From: Gammaproteobacteria bacterium
Lineage (GTDB): Bacteria; Pseudomonadota; Gammaproteobacteria; Xanthomonadales; SZUA-36
Direction: 5' to 3'
DNA length: 64,000 nt
NCBI GenBank assembly: GCA_021772915.1
Contig: JAJFLB010000012.1
Span: 124,001-188,000, forward strand
Every line of letters begins with the position of its first letter. Positions within the stretch are counted from its first letter, which is position 1. Of the stretch, positions 17,373-27,068 are shown piece after piece. Below the pieces are notes generated by a model, which was not told where the DNA came from, did no database searches, and saw only the letters and a program-made list of their open reading frames with translations. A program made the position numbers and the translations under genes.

Positions 17373-18197
17373 CTATCTGAACATTTTGAGCTTGTCCTTA
17401 TAGGTTCGTGACAGCTTGACCCGGTGACCGGAATCCAGGGTCAGGAAATACTCGCCGTTAATATGTGATTCCATCTCCTTAACCCGTTTAACATTGATGA
17501 TGGTTGAGCGATGAATTCGTTGCAATACGTTTTCGTCCAGTTCTTTCTCCAGTTCTTTCATGGTTTTGCGCATGATGTGGGTCACCCCCAGCGCTTGCAC
17601 ACACATGTAGTCTCCGGCTGCGTCTATCCATTCGATATCATTCTGGCTAACCCAGGTTGTGCGGCCGCTGTCGCGTATGGCCAGCCGGGGCGGCTCCTTG
17701 CTGACCAGTGTTTCGACACCCTGCTCCTCTAATTCCTCGATGCTGCTGATGGTGTTGCCACTGATATCACTGGCCAGTTTCAATAACAGGCGCTTTTGTT
17801 TCAATGCACGTTTTTGTCCCAGATTGGTGCGTACTTTTTCAAGCACCTGATGGAGCCGCTCTTCCTCAATGGGCTTGAGAATATAGTCGAGGGCATTAAC
17901 CTCGAAAGCATTGACCGCGTACTCGTCGTAAGCGGTCAGAAAAAGGATAACGGGCATGCTCTTCTCGTCAAGCTTCTGTACCACTTCGAATCCGTCGATA
18001 CCGGGCATTTGTATATCCAGAAACACGAGGTCGGGGTTTTTATCCCGGATAAGTTCCAGGGCCTCGCGGCCATTACGGGCCTCACCAATAATTTCTACAT
18101 CTGGTACATTCTTAAGACGGTGGATGAGACCCCGGCGTGCGAGGGACTCATCATCGACTATCAGGGTTCTTAGAATTTTCTGGCTGCTTTCGGTCAA
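17373..18197 (-). CDS. algR: LytTR-family response regulator (AlgR-like)
   Basis: 274-residue two-component regulator. Receiver domain at 10-125 (LRTLIVDDESLARRGL, phospho-Asp in LVFLDIQMPGIDGFEVV, conserved Lys in YILKPIEEE) followed by a LytTR DNA-binding domain at about 165-272 (IEWIDAAGDYMCVQ, IHRSTIINVKRVKEME, RVKLSRTYKDKL). AlgR-type proteins control type IV pili and exopolysaccharide in pseudomonads, which fits the nearby pil/chp genes. The usual partner sensor (AlgZ/FimS) is not adjacent. The name is by architecture and context; the LytR/BtsR subgroup is the alternative. Confidence 0.82.
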   Translation of the reverse strand: MTESSQKILRTLIVDDESLARRGLIHRLKNVPDVEIIGEARNGREALELIRDKNPDLVFLDIQMPGIDGFEVVQKLDEKSMPVILFLTAYDEYAVNAFEVNALDYILKPIEEERLHQVLEKVRTNLGQKRALKQKRLLLKLASDISGNTISSIEELEEQGVETLVSKEPPRLAIRDSGRTTWVSQNDIEWIDAAGDYMCVQALGVTHIMRKTMKELEKELDENVLQRIHRSTIINVKRVKEMESHINGEYFLTLDSGHRVKLSRTYKDKLKMFR

Positions 18198-18563
18198 GAT
18201 TTCGAGGTGTCCATGGGCTGGTAACGCGTGTTAGACAGAAAAGGAACGAACAGCTTATCACCCCTGCCAACCTATTTCTTGGGTTAGCCTAAAGTTGGTC
18301 TCCGCAGAATGGTCCCGGCATTTTTTTGTTTTTGGTGCGCGGAACCTTCCAGGCAAACTCTGTTTCTGCTTCTATGTTTCTTCCTGCCTGGGCCAAGCCC
18401 ATGCGTGCGAGATGATGAGTAATGTCAGCGTGACCTCAACGCTGAAAGCTTGATCTTCACGTGAATCCTGACATCGTCCAGGGCTGTGCCGGCCTTCTTT
18501 ATCCTGCTCAATTGGATTACTCCTGCCTTTGATCCAGAGATAAGTGTATAGCCGAGTATGGGA
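18198..18563. other. Intergenic region holding repeat copy A1
   Basis: No convincing gene. The track ORF 18425..18622 (-) reads through the repeat and shares a short peptide (NPILGYTLISGSK) with the ORF over the second copy, but no family is recognised. Confidence 0.5.
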
Positions 18564-18588
18564 TTAACTAAGGGTATTTTTCTGGTGT
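18303..18588. repeat. Dispersed repeat A, copy 1 (related to 28209-28416)
   Basis: About 286 bp that aligns closely with a 208-bp stretch near 28.2-28.4 kb in the same orientation. Both begin cgcagaatggtcccggcatt and end with gccgagtatgggattaacta. Copy 1 carries an extra stretch of about 75-80 bp (after cccatgcgtgc) that copy 2 lacks. The two copies flank a 10-kb block. Confidence 0.85.
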
Positions 18589-18872
18589 GACTTCTTTCCG
18601 CCTTCGATTGTACAATAACCATAATTAGTTAAACTGTTTTCTATATATACGTCACAGGTTTCACAAATACACTCAGTCAATTCTTTGATGCAATTGCTTG
18701 TTCCAAAAGTACAAAACAAGCCCTCAAAATGCTCTACTTCTCCGATATTTCCCTTTATCTTGGTCATCATGTTTCGTGGCATATTCTTTAGTTTGCATCC
18801 CAACTTATACGATGGACATTCCATACAACTACACTTTCCTAAGTTTTCACTATTTCTTTCAACTTCGCCCAT
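18564..18872 (-). CDS. DUF2769-like cysteine-rich protein
   Basis: 102-residue protein with 11 cysteines in a CSCMECPSY ... LFCTFGTSNC ... CICETCDVY pattern, resembling the DUF2769 family (probable metal-binding small proteins, often seen in methanogens and anaerobes). AT-rich compared with its neighbours, suggesting transfer. The last residues run into repeat A1, so the C-terminus (about 10 residues) may be altered by the repeat. No functional assignment is possible. Confidence 0.68.
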   Translation of the reverse strand: MGEVERNSENLGKCSCMECPSYKLGCKLKNMPRNMMTKIKGNIGEVEHFEGLFCTFGTSNCIKELTECICETCDVYIENSLTNYGYCTIEGGKKSHQKNTLS

Positions 18873-19060
18873 GATTTTTAACTCCTTTGCTTGGTTTCTG
18901 TGTGGGTTTTAGCAATCGTTAATGACAAAAATGACTCTTCAACTAATTGAAATATCTCAAAAACTGTACAACACCCGTAATTGCAAATGATTGTAATATA
19001 AACATTTGCTACCTTTGGCAAGCCCTGAACTAAAGGCCTTCCGACTCTAACCCACGCCTA

Positions 19061-19900
19061 TCACTGACCCGTAATGGTCAGGTGGGTTCTACCCCGTTTA
19101 CAAATTTTCCCATCCTTCAAAGCCAGTACCGTACCTTCATCCAAGGCTTCCCACGCCTCATCATCCAAAGGTACCGATGCGACCAGTACGGTCTGCTGGT
19201 CCGGTAGGTCAATTTTGAGTCCAGGACAGCTTACTTCCTTCTGATAGGTACAAGTCCAACACTTTTTGATATGCATCCCGGGTGGCTTAGGTCCGACCTG
19301 CTGCCCATTTTCCTCGCAGATCCTCTTGTGTGCATGAACAAAAAGAACCTCACCGTCATAATAGAGAAAATTACTGGAACCCAAAGGTTTCATCTCCTCA
19401 CACAGCTTGCGAAATACGTTGAAACGGGTATCCATCGATGGTGTATCACTATCCTGGTAGTAGGGCTTTAGGCGTGACAACAGCGTGCAAAATACAAGTT
19501 CAGAGTCCGTGTCACCAATCGGGATGAAACTCATATCACCCAAATCCACATTTTCTTCAATCCCTTTCAGGGTTCCGTTATGGGCAAACAGATGGGTGCG
19601 ACGACCAAGCACCCGACGAAAGGGATGCGTGTTTTCCATTGTATGCTGACCTTGGGTGGCGTAGCGGACATGGGCGATCGCCAGTGTGGTTTCAAGAGGG
19701 TGAGCCGCAATAAATTGAACCCAGGGGCTATCTTTAGCAGGTTTTGGTTCTTTGATCAGAAATGCGTCACGGTCACGTGCCAACGCAATACCCCAGCCAT
19801 CCCGGTTATGCCTGAGTTTTGAACCGTTTTTGGAAAACTCATCCAGTGAGTAGGTGATTGCAACTGGCGTGCAACTGCTCATGGCAAACAATTCACACAT
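19061..19900 (-). CDS. Class II glutamine amidotransferase (YafJ-like)
   Basis: 279-residue Ntn-hydrolase. The N-terminal MCELFAMS puts the catalytic Cys at position 2. Other family motifs are LRHNRDGWGIAL, IAHVRYATQG, THLFAHNGTLKG and IGDTDSELVF. Only the glutaminase half is present, so it either acts with an unknown partner or as a stand-alone hydrolase of gamma-glutamyl compounds. It lies 25 bp downstream of the malic enzyme gene on the same strand and may be co-transcribed. Confidence 0.88.
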   Translation of the reverse strand: MCELFAMSSCTPVAITYSLDEFSKNGSKLRHNRDGWGIALARDRDAFLIKEPKPAKDSPWVQFIAAHPLETTLAIAHVRYATQGQHTMENTHPFRRVLGRRTHLFAHNGTLKGIEENVDLGDMSFIPIGDTDSELVFCTLLSRLKPYYQDSDTPSMDTRFNVFRKLCEEMKPLGSSNFLYYDGEVLFVHAHKRICEENGQQVGPKPPGMHIKKCWTCTYQKEVSCPGLKIDLPDQQTVLVASVPLDDEAWEALDEGTVLALKDGKICKRGRTHLTITGQ

Positions 19901-19924
19901 TAGACTTTCCTCTTGTATTTTTGG

Positions 19925-21550
19925 CTATTGGCTATCGTATACCGGCTGGTACATCAGAGATTGAATGTGAGCGGCAAGATCGACAGGTTGTTTGATTTGG
20001 GCAAGACCTTGCGCAAAGGCCTTTTGAGCAACGTCTATGGCGATGGTTTTGGAAACCAGGCGGATATCCGGTAGAGGAGGGTACAGGCTACCGCTTGCCA
20101 GATCATGTTCTGACACGTGATCGGCCAGCGAGCGGGCCGCAGTAAGGAACATTTCATCGCTGATAAGCCGCGCCTCGCAAGCAATTACGCCGAGACCGAT
20201 GCCCGGGAAGACATAAGCATTATTACCTTGCCCGGGTTTGATCCGCTTGCCTTGAAACTCCACCGCAGAAAATGGACTGCCGCTGGAAAAAACTGCCTTG
20301 CCCTTACTCCATTCGTAGGCCTGCTCTGCGGTACATTCAGCCCGGGAAGTTGGGTTTGATAAGGCAAAAATTGTCGGTCGGTCGTTAATCGCCGACATGA
20401 TTTCGATCACTTCTTGGGTAAATGTTCCGGGCGCACCCGTGGCACCAATCAGAACATGGGGTTTAATGGATTTGATGGCATCCACAAAACTGCCGGCTTC
20501 ATGTTCGTGTGCGTAAGGCAGGTTGTGTGGCATCAAATCAGTGCGCCCGGCCACCACCAGTCCTTCGATATCATTGAACCATAACCGTTGCCGTGCAGTG
20601 GCCTGGTCCAGGCCTTCATCCTGAAATGCCGAAACCAACAGGTCGCCAATACCGGTGGCAGCGGAACCGGCGCCCAGAAACATGATCCGCAGATCTTTGA
20701 ACTCGATTTTGGTCAAGCGGGTGGATGCGTATACACCCGCCAGAGCAACTGCAGCAGTACCCTGGATGTCGTCATTGAAACACAGCACCCATTCACGGTA
20801 ACGGTCTAACAACTGGTACGCATTGGGTGTCAGGAAGTCCTCGAACTGAATCAACGCCTTGGGGAATTTGTCCTGCACTGCAACAATGAACTCATCTACC
20901 AGAGCCAGGTAGGCTTCGCCTTCAAGCCGATTTTCCGGATAGCCGAGATACAATGGATCAGCCAGCAATTCTTCATTATTGGTACCGACATCCAGCATCA
21001 CCGGCAGACACTGGCGAGGCTGGATGCCGGCGCAGGCGCAATACAGGGATAACTTGCCAATGGGAATGCCCATGCCATTGGCGCCGAGATCGCCAAGACC
21101 GAGGATTCTTTGGCCGTCGGTGATAACGATTACCCGGATATCTTCTTCAGGCCAGTTATCGAGCATTGACCTGATCGAGCCCCGGTCATCAGGGGTAATG
21201 TAAAAACCCTGTGGTTTGCGGAAGATGTGTGCGAATTCCTTACAGGCCTGACCAACCGTCGGCGTGTAAATCAATGGCATTAACTCTTCAATATTGTTCA
21301 GAACCGTGTGGTAGAACAGTTTTTCATTACGCTCCATCAGGCCGACCAGGAAAATATAGCGTTCGATGTCATAGGCCTTGCGCCGGATGTTTTCGAGTAC
21401 TCGCTGCTCCTGTGCTTGCAGTGAGCAAATTCTGTGCGGCAGCAAGCCCCGTAGACCCAAGTCTTCCCGTTCCTGGCGAGAAAAAACAGTTGATTTGTTC
21501 AAAGCTGCATCGTTGATCACAGCATAACCTCTCTTGGGTCCAGCCATCAC
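19925..21550 (-). CDS. maeA: NAD-dependent malic enzyme
   Basis: 541-residue oxidative malate decarboxylase (malate to pyruvate + CO2 + NADH), MaeA/SfcA type. Landmarks are LMPLIYTPTVGQAC, VVITDGQRILGLGDLGANGM (substrate and metal site), FNDDIQGTAAVALAG, the Rossmann motif FLGAGSAATGIG, and IFALSNPTSRAECTAEQAY. The ATG overlaps the TGA of the upstream pyruvate-oxidase-like gene, so both are translated together; its product pyruvate is the expected substrate of that partner. Confidence 0.94.
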   Translation of the reverse strand: MMAGPKRGYAVINDAALNKSTVFSRQEREDLGLRGLLPHRICSLQAQEQRVLENIRRKAYDIERYIFLVGLMERNEKLFYHTVLNNIEELMPLIYTPTVGQACKEFAHIFRKPQGFYITPDDRGSIRSMLDNWPEEDIRVIVITDGQRILGLGDLGANGMGIPIGKLSLYCACAGIQPRQCLPVMLDVGTNNEELLADPLYLGYPENRLEGEAYLALVDEFIVAVQDKFPKALIQFEDFLTPNAYQLLDRYREWVLCFNDDIQGTAAVALAGVYASTRLTKIEFKDLRIMFLGAGSAATGIGDLLVSAFQDEGLDQATARQRLWFNDIEGLVVAGRTDLMPHNLPYAHEHEAGSFVDAIKSIKPHVLIGATGAPGTFTQEVIEIMSAINDRPTIFALSNPTSRAECTAEQAYEWSKGKAVFSSGSPFSAVEFQGKRIKPGQGNNAYVFPGIGLGVIACEARLISDEMFLTAARSLADHVSEHDLASGSLYPPLPDIRLVSKTIAIDVAQKAFAQGLAQIKQPVDLAAHIQSLMYQPVYDSQ

Positions 21551-23235
21551 TTCTTCTCCTGTTCGACAAACAGTTCTTTGAGTTTTGCAAGGCTATAGCC
21601 CCAAGCGTGGGCCGCATCCAGCTTTGGTGGCAAGATTAGTTCATCGGGATTGACTTCAACATCGACGATATAGGGTTTTCGTGTAGCCAAAGCAGTTGTC
21701 AGAGCTTCCTTGAGGTCTTCGGGCCGTTTGACTTTAATCCCATTGCCACCACATACCTCTGCGTACTCGGAAAATTTTGGGTTGACCAGCTTAGTTCCAT
21801 ATTTTGGAAAACCCGTTGCCTGCATTTCGAGTTCAACGAAGCCTAATTTGTGGTTGTTGAAAACGATGCAAACCAATGGCAAGGCATAGCGAACTGCTGT
21901 GACAAAGTCCTGCATCATCATGCCAAAAGCGCCATCGCCAGCCAAAGCAATGATCTGCCTACTCCGATCCAGTGCCTGTACACCGATGGCCCCGGGCAGG
22001 GCAACACCCAGCGAACCATGATTGAATGAACCCAGCAGACGCTGACTACCGCGCATTCTTAGGTGGCGTGCGGCGAATGCGGTGATTTCTCCAACGTCCA
22101 CAACAAAAACTGCATCGTCATCTGCCAATTCACTCGCCAAACGGGTGACCGCCTGAGGTGGCACCGTCTTTCTGTTTTCGAGCGACGCCTTGCGGTCCAT
22201 TCTGCTATCCCATTTGCGCCGCTGAGACTGCAGTTGTGACAAAAATGTCGTGTTGGGATTCCTAAACAGTAATGGAAGAAGCTCTACAAGCGTTGCCCTG
22301 ACATGCCCAATGATACCGATGTCGACCGCACAACGACGACCGATGTGTGCGGCTTTTATGTCGACCTGGATAATCGTTGCACCGGAGGGCAAAAACATAC
22401 TGTAGGGAAAGTCGGTGCCCAACATCAGCAGGGTATTGCATTCATCGAGGGCGGTAACACCCTGGGGAGACCCCAACATGCCCAGACCGCCGATCCAATG
22501 CGGGTGCTTATATTCCACCACGTCGGTGGCACGCAAGGTTCGTACAATGGGCGCATTGAGTTGCTCTGAAATTGCCAGTAATTCATCCCTGGAATCACGA
22601 CAGCCGTCACCCGCCAGGATGACAATCCTGCCACCTTTATTGAGCACGTTGGCAGCTTTTTGTAATTCTGCAGGACACGGCATCATGGTCGCTTGTGGGA
22701 TAAGAATGTCGCGAGTCAGGTCCGAATTCGGAACCTCCAGGTTTATTACATCACTGGGTACGGACAGATGCGCAACACCACCTTGTGTCAATGCGGTCTG
22801 GACCGCCTGCTGTGCCATACGTGGCAATTGCTTGGGATCGTGAATGTATTCGTTATAAACACAGATATCTTCAAATATTGCTTTCAGGTTGGTTTCCTGG
22901 AAATAACTTGTGCCGATTTCGGAACGTGGTACATGTCCGGTAATAGCCAAAACCGGTGCGCGATCACGTTTTGCGTCATACAGACCGTTAATCAGGTGTA
23001 AAGCGCCCGGGCCGGTTGTTCCAGCGCAGAGCCCAAGCCGGCCGGTGAGTTTTGCCTGTGCCGCTGCCGCGAATGCACCGGTTTCCTCGTGACGCACGCC
23101 CAACCATTCAAAACGGTCATCGCGTCTGATCGCATCCAGTAATGGATTCAGTGTATCCCCTGTCATGCCAAACATCTGGCCGGTACTGACCGGTGCCAGA
23201 ATATCCAGTAACAACTCACAAACCTTTCTTGCCAC
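21547..23235 (-). CDS. poxB: ThDP-dependent pyruvate oxidase / pyruvate:quinone oxidoreductase (PoxB-like)
   Basis: 562-residue ThDP enzyme with three domains. The N-terminal part (GMTGDTLNPLLDA, GVRHEETGAFAAAAQAKLTG, GPGALHLINGLYDAKRDR, SEIGTSYFQETN) closely resembles PoxB. A central FAD/nucleotide-fold domain follows, then the C-terminal ThDP-Mg site (LAGDGAFGMMMQDF ... FNNHKLGFVE). PoxB converts pyruvate to acetate + CO2 and passes electrons to quinone. The membrane-binding C-terminal extension of E. coli PoxB is not obvious here. It is coupled to malic enzyme by a 4-bp overlap, which supports pyruvate as substrate. Confidence 0.86.
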   Translation of the reverse strand: MARKVCELLLDILAPVSTGQMFGMTGDTLNPLLDAIRRDDRFEWLGVRHEETGAFAAAAQAKLTGRLGLCAGTTGPGALHLINGLYDAKRDRAPVLAITGHVPRSEIGTSYFQETNLKAIFEDICVYNEYIHDPKQLPRMAQQAVQTALTQGGVAHLSVPSDVINLEVPNSDLTRDILIPQATMMPCPAELQKAANVLNKGGRIVILAGDGCRDSRDELLAISEQLNAPIVRTLRATDVVEYKHPHWIGGLGMLGSPQGVTALDECNTLLMLGTDFPYSMFLPSGATIIQVDIKAAHIGRRCAVDIGIIGHVRATLVELLPLLFRNPNTTFLSQLQSQRRKWDSRMDRKASLENRKTVPPQAVTRLASELADDDAVFVVDVGEITAFAARHLRMRGSQRLLGSFNHGSLGVALPGAIGVQALDRSRQIIALAGDGAFGMMMQDFVTAVRYALPLVCIVFNNHKLGFVELEMQATGFPKYGTKLVNPKFSEYAEVCGGNGIKVKRPEDLKEALTTALATRKPYIVDVEVNPDELILPPKLDAAHAWGYSLAKLKELFVEQEKK

Positions 23236-23931
23236 GAACTACCCTCCGCTAAATATACCTAACCGTCAAAAAGTCCTTCTATTCCAGTGTGGGTTTGGAA
23301 AATGCACTCAATAACCGTAGATGCCGGTCATCCACGAACGGTTACACCCAAACAGGAAAAATGAGAGAGAACAGCCAGGCTGGGTTCAGATTCAGGCGCC
23401 GCTGGCACCTGTAGTATTGTCGAAAGTGTTCATTGGGAGCGAGTTTTCAAGTGCATCCTGATTAGCGCACACAGAATCCGGTCCGCGCGCGCATTGAGCA
23501 TCAGAAACCACAGCAAGAGCAAGCCGGCCAGTAGCCAGGCAACCTACATGGCGATCGCAGAGACTTCTCCGTCGGTACTAGTCAGCGAGACCACCACCTG
23601 TAACCTTTTTCATGATCCTGGCATCTACGGCTACAACGTAAATCATAAATCCCAGGTATGCGCGCCATTGTTAACACGAACCAATATTCTCTGGTGTGAC
23701 TGATTTTCTTGACTCAGCCCTGGTGATGGTTGCTTGCCGCAGGTGATCACGCGGGGGGCGATTACTCTGCACCACGGGAGCCACCGGGCCTCCGTTTCCA
23801 TCAGCGTTGCCGTTGCTGAAAAGACGCGGTAACAGAACCGGGACCGGAACCGTGACTGTCGTCCTGATGATGCGGAAAGAGCCATCGCGGGCTTGATGTC
23901 TGATCTGGTACATTGAAGAGACCGTAACTCC
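23236..23931. other. Gene-poor region with degraded sequence
   Basis: About 700 bp between poxB and the sdh/frd operon. It contains a decayed copy of part of the 28.5-29.2 kb gene (separate entry) and presumably the sdh/frd promoter. The track ORF 23643..24251 (-) is a shadow over the plus-strand TPR-like gene. Confidence 0.6.
23405..23620 (-). pseudogene. Remnant of a TrkH/TrkA_C-like gene (partial duplicate of 28528-29214)
   Basis: The stretch cgcacacagaatccggtccg through gagaccaccacctg matches 28835-28975 closely. The stretch just before it (gagcgagttttcaagtgcatc) matches the 3' end of the intact gene near 28537. About 270 bp between these two parts are deleted, and the 5' part is absent. 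It therefore cannot encode the protein. It lies 5' of poxB, whereas the intact copy lies 3' of the other ThDP-enzyme gene. Confidence 0.82.
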
Positions 23932-24438
23932 ATGAAAGACCTTAAGCTACACCTCATTAGCGCCGATGCCATTCCGGCCGCACTGGAAATGGCCCGGCAA
24001 TACCGTTCGTTGCAGGAGCCCCAACAGGCTGAGAGCATTTGCCTGGATATCCTTGCAGTACAGCCGGAGTGCCACGATGTACAAGTGGTTCTGATCCTGG
24101 CGCTCACCGACCAGTTTACCCACAGCGGCCAGGCGCTGGATGTCAAACGGGTATTGGCACTGATCGAAGTGCTCAGTGACGAGTATGAGCGCTTGTATTT
24201 CAAGGGACTGGTCATCGAGCGCAGGGCGCGGGCCTTGTTACGCGAAAGCATGTCCCGATCTTTTGCTTACGACTATTTCCGTGAGGCCATGCACTGGTAT
24301 GAACGGGCACAGGCCATCCATAACGAACACCACGACAATGCCCTGCTGCGCTGGAACTCCTGTCTGCGCACACTTCGCTACGAGCGCCTGCAACCGAGAG
24401 CGGAGCAGGATGAGGCCTGTCTGGATATGGAGTGCTGA
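23932..24438 (+). CDS. TPR-like protein leading the succinate dehydrogenase/fumarate reductase operon
   Basis: 168-residue, mostly helical protein with TPR-like spacing (AALEMARQYRSLQEPQQAES ICLDILAVQP; FREAMHWYERAQAIH). No membrane segment or signal peptide. It starts with a good ATG and ends 3 bp before the cytochrome b subunit, so it belongs to that operon. A role as assembly or accessory factor of the complex is plausible from context only. Confidence 0.75.
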   Translation: MKDLKLHLISADAIPAALEMARQYRSLQEPQQAESICLDILAVQPECHDVQVVLILALTDQFTHSGQALDVKRVLALIEVLSDEYERLYFKGLVIERRARALLRESMSRSFAYDYFREAMHWYERAQAIHNEHHDNALLRWNSCLRTLRYERLQPRAEQDEACLDMEC

Positions 24439-24441
24439 GCT

Positions 24442-25134
24442 GTGAACGAAGTGCAACTTTTTACCAGAGAACGATCATTGCCCGCTATCTGGCACTATTC
24501 CATGATGCGCAAGGCCGCCATGGCCGTCAGTGGTATCGCCTTGATCGTGTTTCTTTTTGGGCATTGGAATGGAAACCGGGTACTGCTGGAAGGCGAGATG
24601 GAGTTCAACGCATACCTGGAGTGGTTGCAAGCTCATCCGCTGCTGCATTACGGGATCTGGACGATTGTGGCGGCCGCCCTGGTGGTGCACCTGGTGGTTG
24701 GGTCGACTCACTGGCTGCACAATCACCGCGCACGTCGGGTTCCTTATCGCAAAAAGAAGCAGCAGGCGACCACCTGGGCCGCGCGTACAATGATAGTCAG
24801 TGGCACGATCCTGCTACTGTTCCTGGTATTGCACATCGCCCAGATACGCGGCTGGTTGGTATTCGACAGTGGCGGGGTTTATCGGAACCTGCAGGCCGGT
24901 TTTGAGCACTGGGCGGTCGTGGCTGTCTACCTGCTGGGTCAGATTACTCTTGCATTCCATCTGTATCACGGCGCGTGGAGTCTGTTTCAAACTCTGGGAA
25001 TCAATCATCCGCGTTATAACCACTGGCGACGCCCGATTGCGGCAGTCATCGGTGTGGGGATTGCGGCGCTTAATATCGCCTTGATTCTCCTCAATCTCGA
25101 CCTTGTCCGGCGTGTAACCGGGGGCGCGATGTGA
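24442..25134 (+). CDS. sdhC: Succinate dehydrogenase / fumarate reductase cytochrome b subunit (type B)
   Basis: 230-residue integral membrane protein with five hydrophobic segments, as in the single-subunit, two-heme type-B anchors of Wolinella, Bacteroidetes and Bacillus complexes. Histidines typical of heme ligation are in FGHWNGN, HPLLHYG, LHIAQ and [17 protein letters not shown]. The start is GTG; internal ATGs near residue 21 are less likely. It overlaps the flavoprotein gene by 4 bp. The order C-A-B and single anchor differ from the enterobacterial SdhCDAB and FrdABCD types. Confidence 0.88.
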   Translation: MNEVQLFTRERSLPAIWHYSMMRKAAMAVSGIALIVFLFGHWNGNRVLLEGEMEFNAYLEWLQAHPLLHYGIWTIVAAALVVHLVVGSTHWLHNHRARRVPYRKKKQQATTWAARTMIVSGTILLLFLVLHIAQIRGWLVFDSGGVYRNLQAGFEHWAVVAVYLLGQITLAFHLYHGAWSLFQTLGINHPRYNHWRRPIAAVIGVGIAALNIALILLNLDLVRRVTGGAM

Positions 25135-27068
25135 TTTACGACCTGCATTCGAACGAGCCCACCGGACCGCTTGAGAATCGCTGGACAAAGCACCGCTTCG
25201 ATATGGGGCTAGTGAATCCGGCAAACCGCAAGAAGTACCAGGTCATCGTGGTCGGTACCGGGTTGGCGGGTGGTTCTACAGCAGCAACGCTGGGTGAGAT
25301 GGGCTATCACGTCAAGTCGTTCTGCTTTCAGGACAGTCCACGTCGTGCCCACAGCATTGCTGCGCAGGGTGGGATCAATGCGGCCAAGAATTATCAAAAC
25401 GATGGCGATAGTGTATGGCGTCTGTTCTATGACACCATCAAGGGCGGAGACTTCCGCTCCCGGGAATCGAATGTGTATCGCCTGGCGGAGCTGAGTGTCA
25501 ACATTATCGACCAGGCGGTTGCGCAAGGTGTGCCCTTTGCCCGTGAATATGGTGGATTGCTGGCTAATCGCTCATTTGGCGGCGCCCAGGTTTCGCGCAC
25601 GTTCTATGCTCGAGGACAGACCGGACAGCAGTTATTGCTGGGAGCTTATCAGGCACTGAACCGTCAGATTGCCGCCGGTATGGTGGAAATGTTCCCACGC
25701 ACTGAAATGCTGGAGTTGATCGTCATTGACGGTCGCGCGCGCGGCATTGTCACGCGCAACCTGGTGGATGGAAAGATCGAGGCACATACCGCCGATTGTG
25801 TGGTCCTGTGTACAGGTGGTTATGGCAATGCCTATTATCTGTCTACCAATGCCAAGGGTTGTAACGCCTCGGCCGTCTGGCGGGCCCACCGTCATGGCGC
25901 GCTGTTCGCGAACCCCTGTTTCACGCAGATTCACCCAACCTGTATTCCGCAGAGTGGCAGTTATCAATCCAAGCTGACCTTGATGAGCGAATCCTTGCGT
26001 AATGACGGCCGGGTCTGGGCGCCGCTACGTCCACAAGACAGTGACTGCGCTCCTGCCGATCTTCCAGAAGATGCCCGGGATTATTTCTTGGAACGCCGCT
26101 ATCCGGCTTTCGGTAACCTCGTGCCCCGCGATATCGCCTCTCGTGCCGCCAAGGAGGCCTGCGACGACGGCCGTGGTGTGGGCCCCGAGGTGAATGGAAG
26201 GCGTCTGGGTGTTTATCTGGATTTCTCGAAAGCAATCGGTCAATTAGGTGAGGCGGTAATCGGCGAGCGTTATGGCAACCTGTTCGAGATGTACCAACGC
26301 ATCACCGGCGAAGATCCGAACAAGACGCCGATGCGGATATACCCGGCCATCCATTATGCGATGGGTGGCTTGTGGGTGGATTACAATCTTATGACCACCG
26401 TCGACGGTCTGTTCGCGGCCGGTGAATGTAATTTTTCCGATCACGGCGCAAACCGGCTGGGCGCGAGTGCCTTGATGCAGGGCCTGGCAGACGGCTATTT
26501 TGTCCTCCCCTACAGCATTGGCAATTACCTTTCGCAGCACGAGGCCGACCCCATTGCTCCGGACCATGGCGCCATTTCGTCTGCAATCAGTGCAGTAAAC
26601 TCGCGTATTGATCGACTGCTAAGTGCACCGGGCGCCAAGCACCCGCCCGAGCATTTTCATCGCCTTCTGGGACAGCTTATTTGGGATAACTGCGGCATGT
26701 CCCGAGACCCGGCGGAACTGAAGAACGCCTTGCAACAGCTACCCGAAATACGCGACCGTTTCTGGCACGAAGTCAAGGTGACAGGCAGCGGCGAACAATT
26801 TAACCAGACCCTGGAACGCGCCGGACGTATTGCTGATTTTCTGGAATTGGGAGAACTCATGTGTGTCGATGCGCTGGAGCGGAACGAGTCCTGTGGCAGT
26901 CATGCTCGTTCCGACCACCTGACCGCGGACGGCGAGGTGAAACGCGACGACGATAACTACAGTTACGTGGCGGCATGGGAGTACAGCGGCGATGTCAGCA
27001 CCCCGATACTACATAAGGAACAACTGTGCTTCGAATTCGTACACCCCTCGATAAGGAGCTACAAATGA
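25131..27068 (+). CDS. sdhA: Succinate dehydrogenase / fumarate reductase flavoprotein subunit
   Basis: 645-residue FAD subunit that interconverts succinate and fumarate. The FAD motif [19 protein letters not shown] is near residue 40. The covalent-FAD region is [18 protein letters not shown], and substrate-site residues lie in [11 protein letters not shown] and [20 protein letters not shown]. Lengths and wording fit type-B enzymes. It begins with GTG inside the sdhC stop region and ends inside the start of sdhB, so all three are coupled. Confidence 0.95.
   Translation: MIYDLHSNEPTGPLENRWTKHRFDMGLVNPANRKKYQVIVVGTGLAGGSTAATLGEMGYHVKSFCFQDSPRRAHSIAAQGGINAAKNYQNDGDSVWRLFYDTIKGGDFRSRESNVYRLAELSVNIIDQAVAQGVPFAREYGGLLANRSFGGAQVSRTFYARGQTGQQLLLGAYQALNRQIAAGMVEMFPRTEMLELIVIDGRARGIVTRNLVDGKIEAHTADCVVLCTGGYGNAYYLSTNAKGCNASAVWRAHRHGALFANPCFTQIHPTCIPQSGSYQSKLTLMSESLRNDGRVWAPLRPQDSDCAPADLPEDARDYFLERRYPAFGNLVPRDIASRAAKEACDDGRGVGPEVNGRRLGVYLDFSKAIGQLGEAVIGERYGNLFEMYQRITGEDPNKTPMRIYPAIHYAMGGLWVDYNLMTTVDGLFAAGECNFSDHGANRLGASALMQGLADGYFVLPYSIGNYLSQHEADPIAPDHGAISSAISAVNSRIDRLLSAPGAKHPPEHFHRLLGQLIWDNCGMSRDPAELKNALQQLPEIRDRFWHEVKVTGSGEQFNQTLERAGRIADFLELGELMCVDALERNESCGSHARSDHLTADGEVKRDDDNYSYVAAWEYSGDVSTPILHKEQLCFEFVHPSIRSYK

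Noticed and set aside
18425-18622. Small protein encoded over repeat A1 (and 28133..28447 over A2)
   Set aside because: The shared peptide comes from the DNA repeat; reading frames are not kept over the whole repeat and no start or RBS is convincing.
23643-24251. 202-residue minus-strand ORF opposite the TPR-like gene
   Set aside because: Ser/Arg/Thr-rich shadow composition, no domain, and the plus-strand gene fits tightly into the sdh/frd operon.
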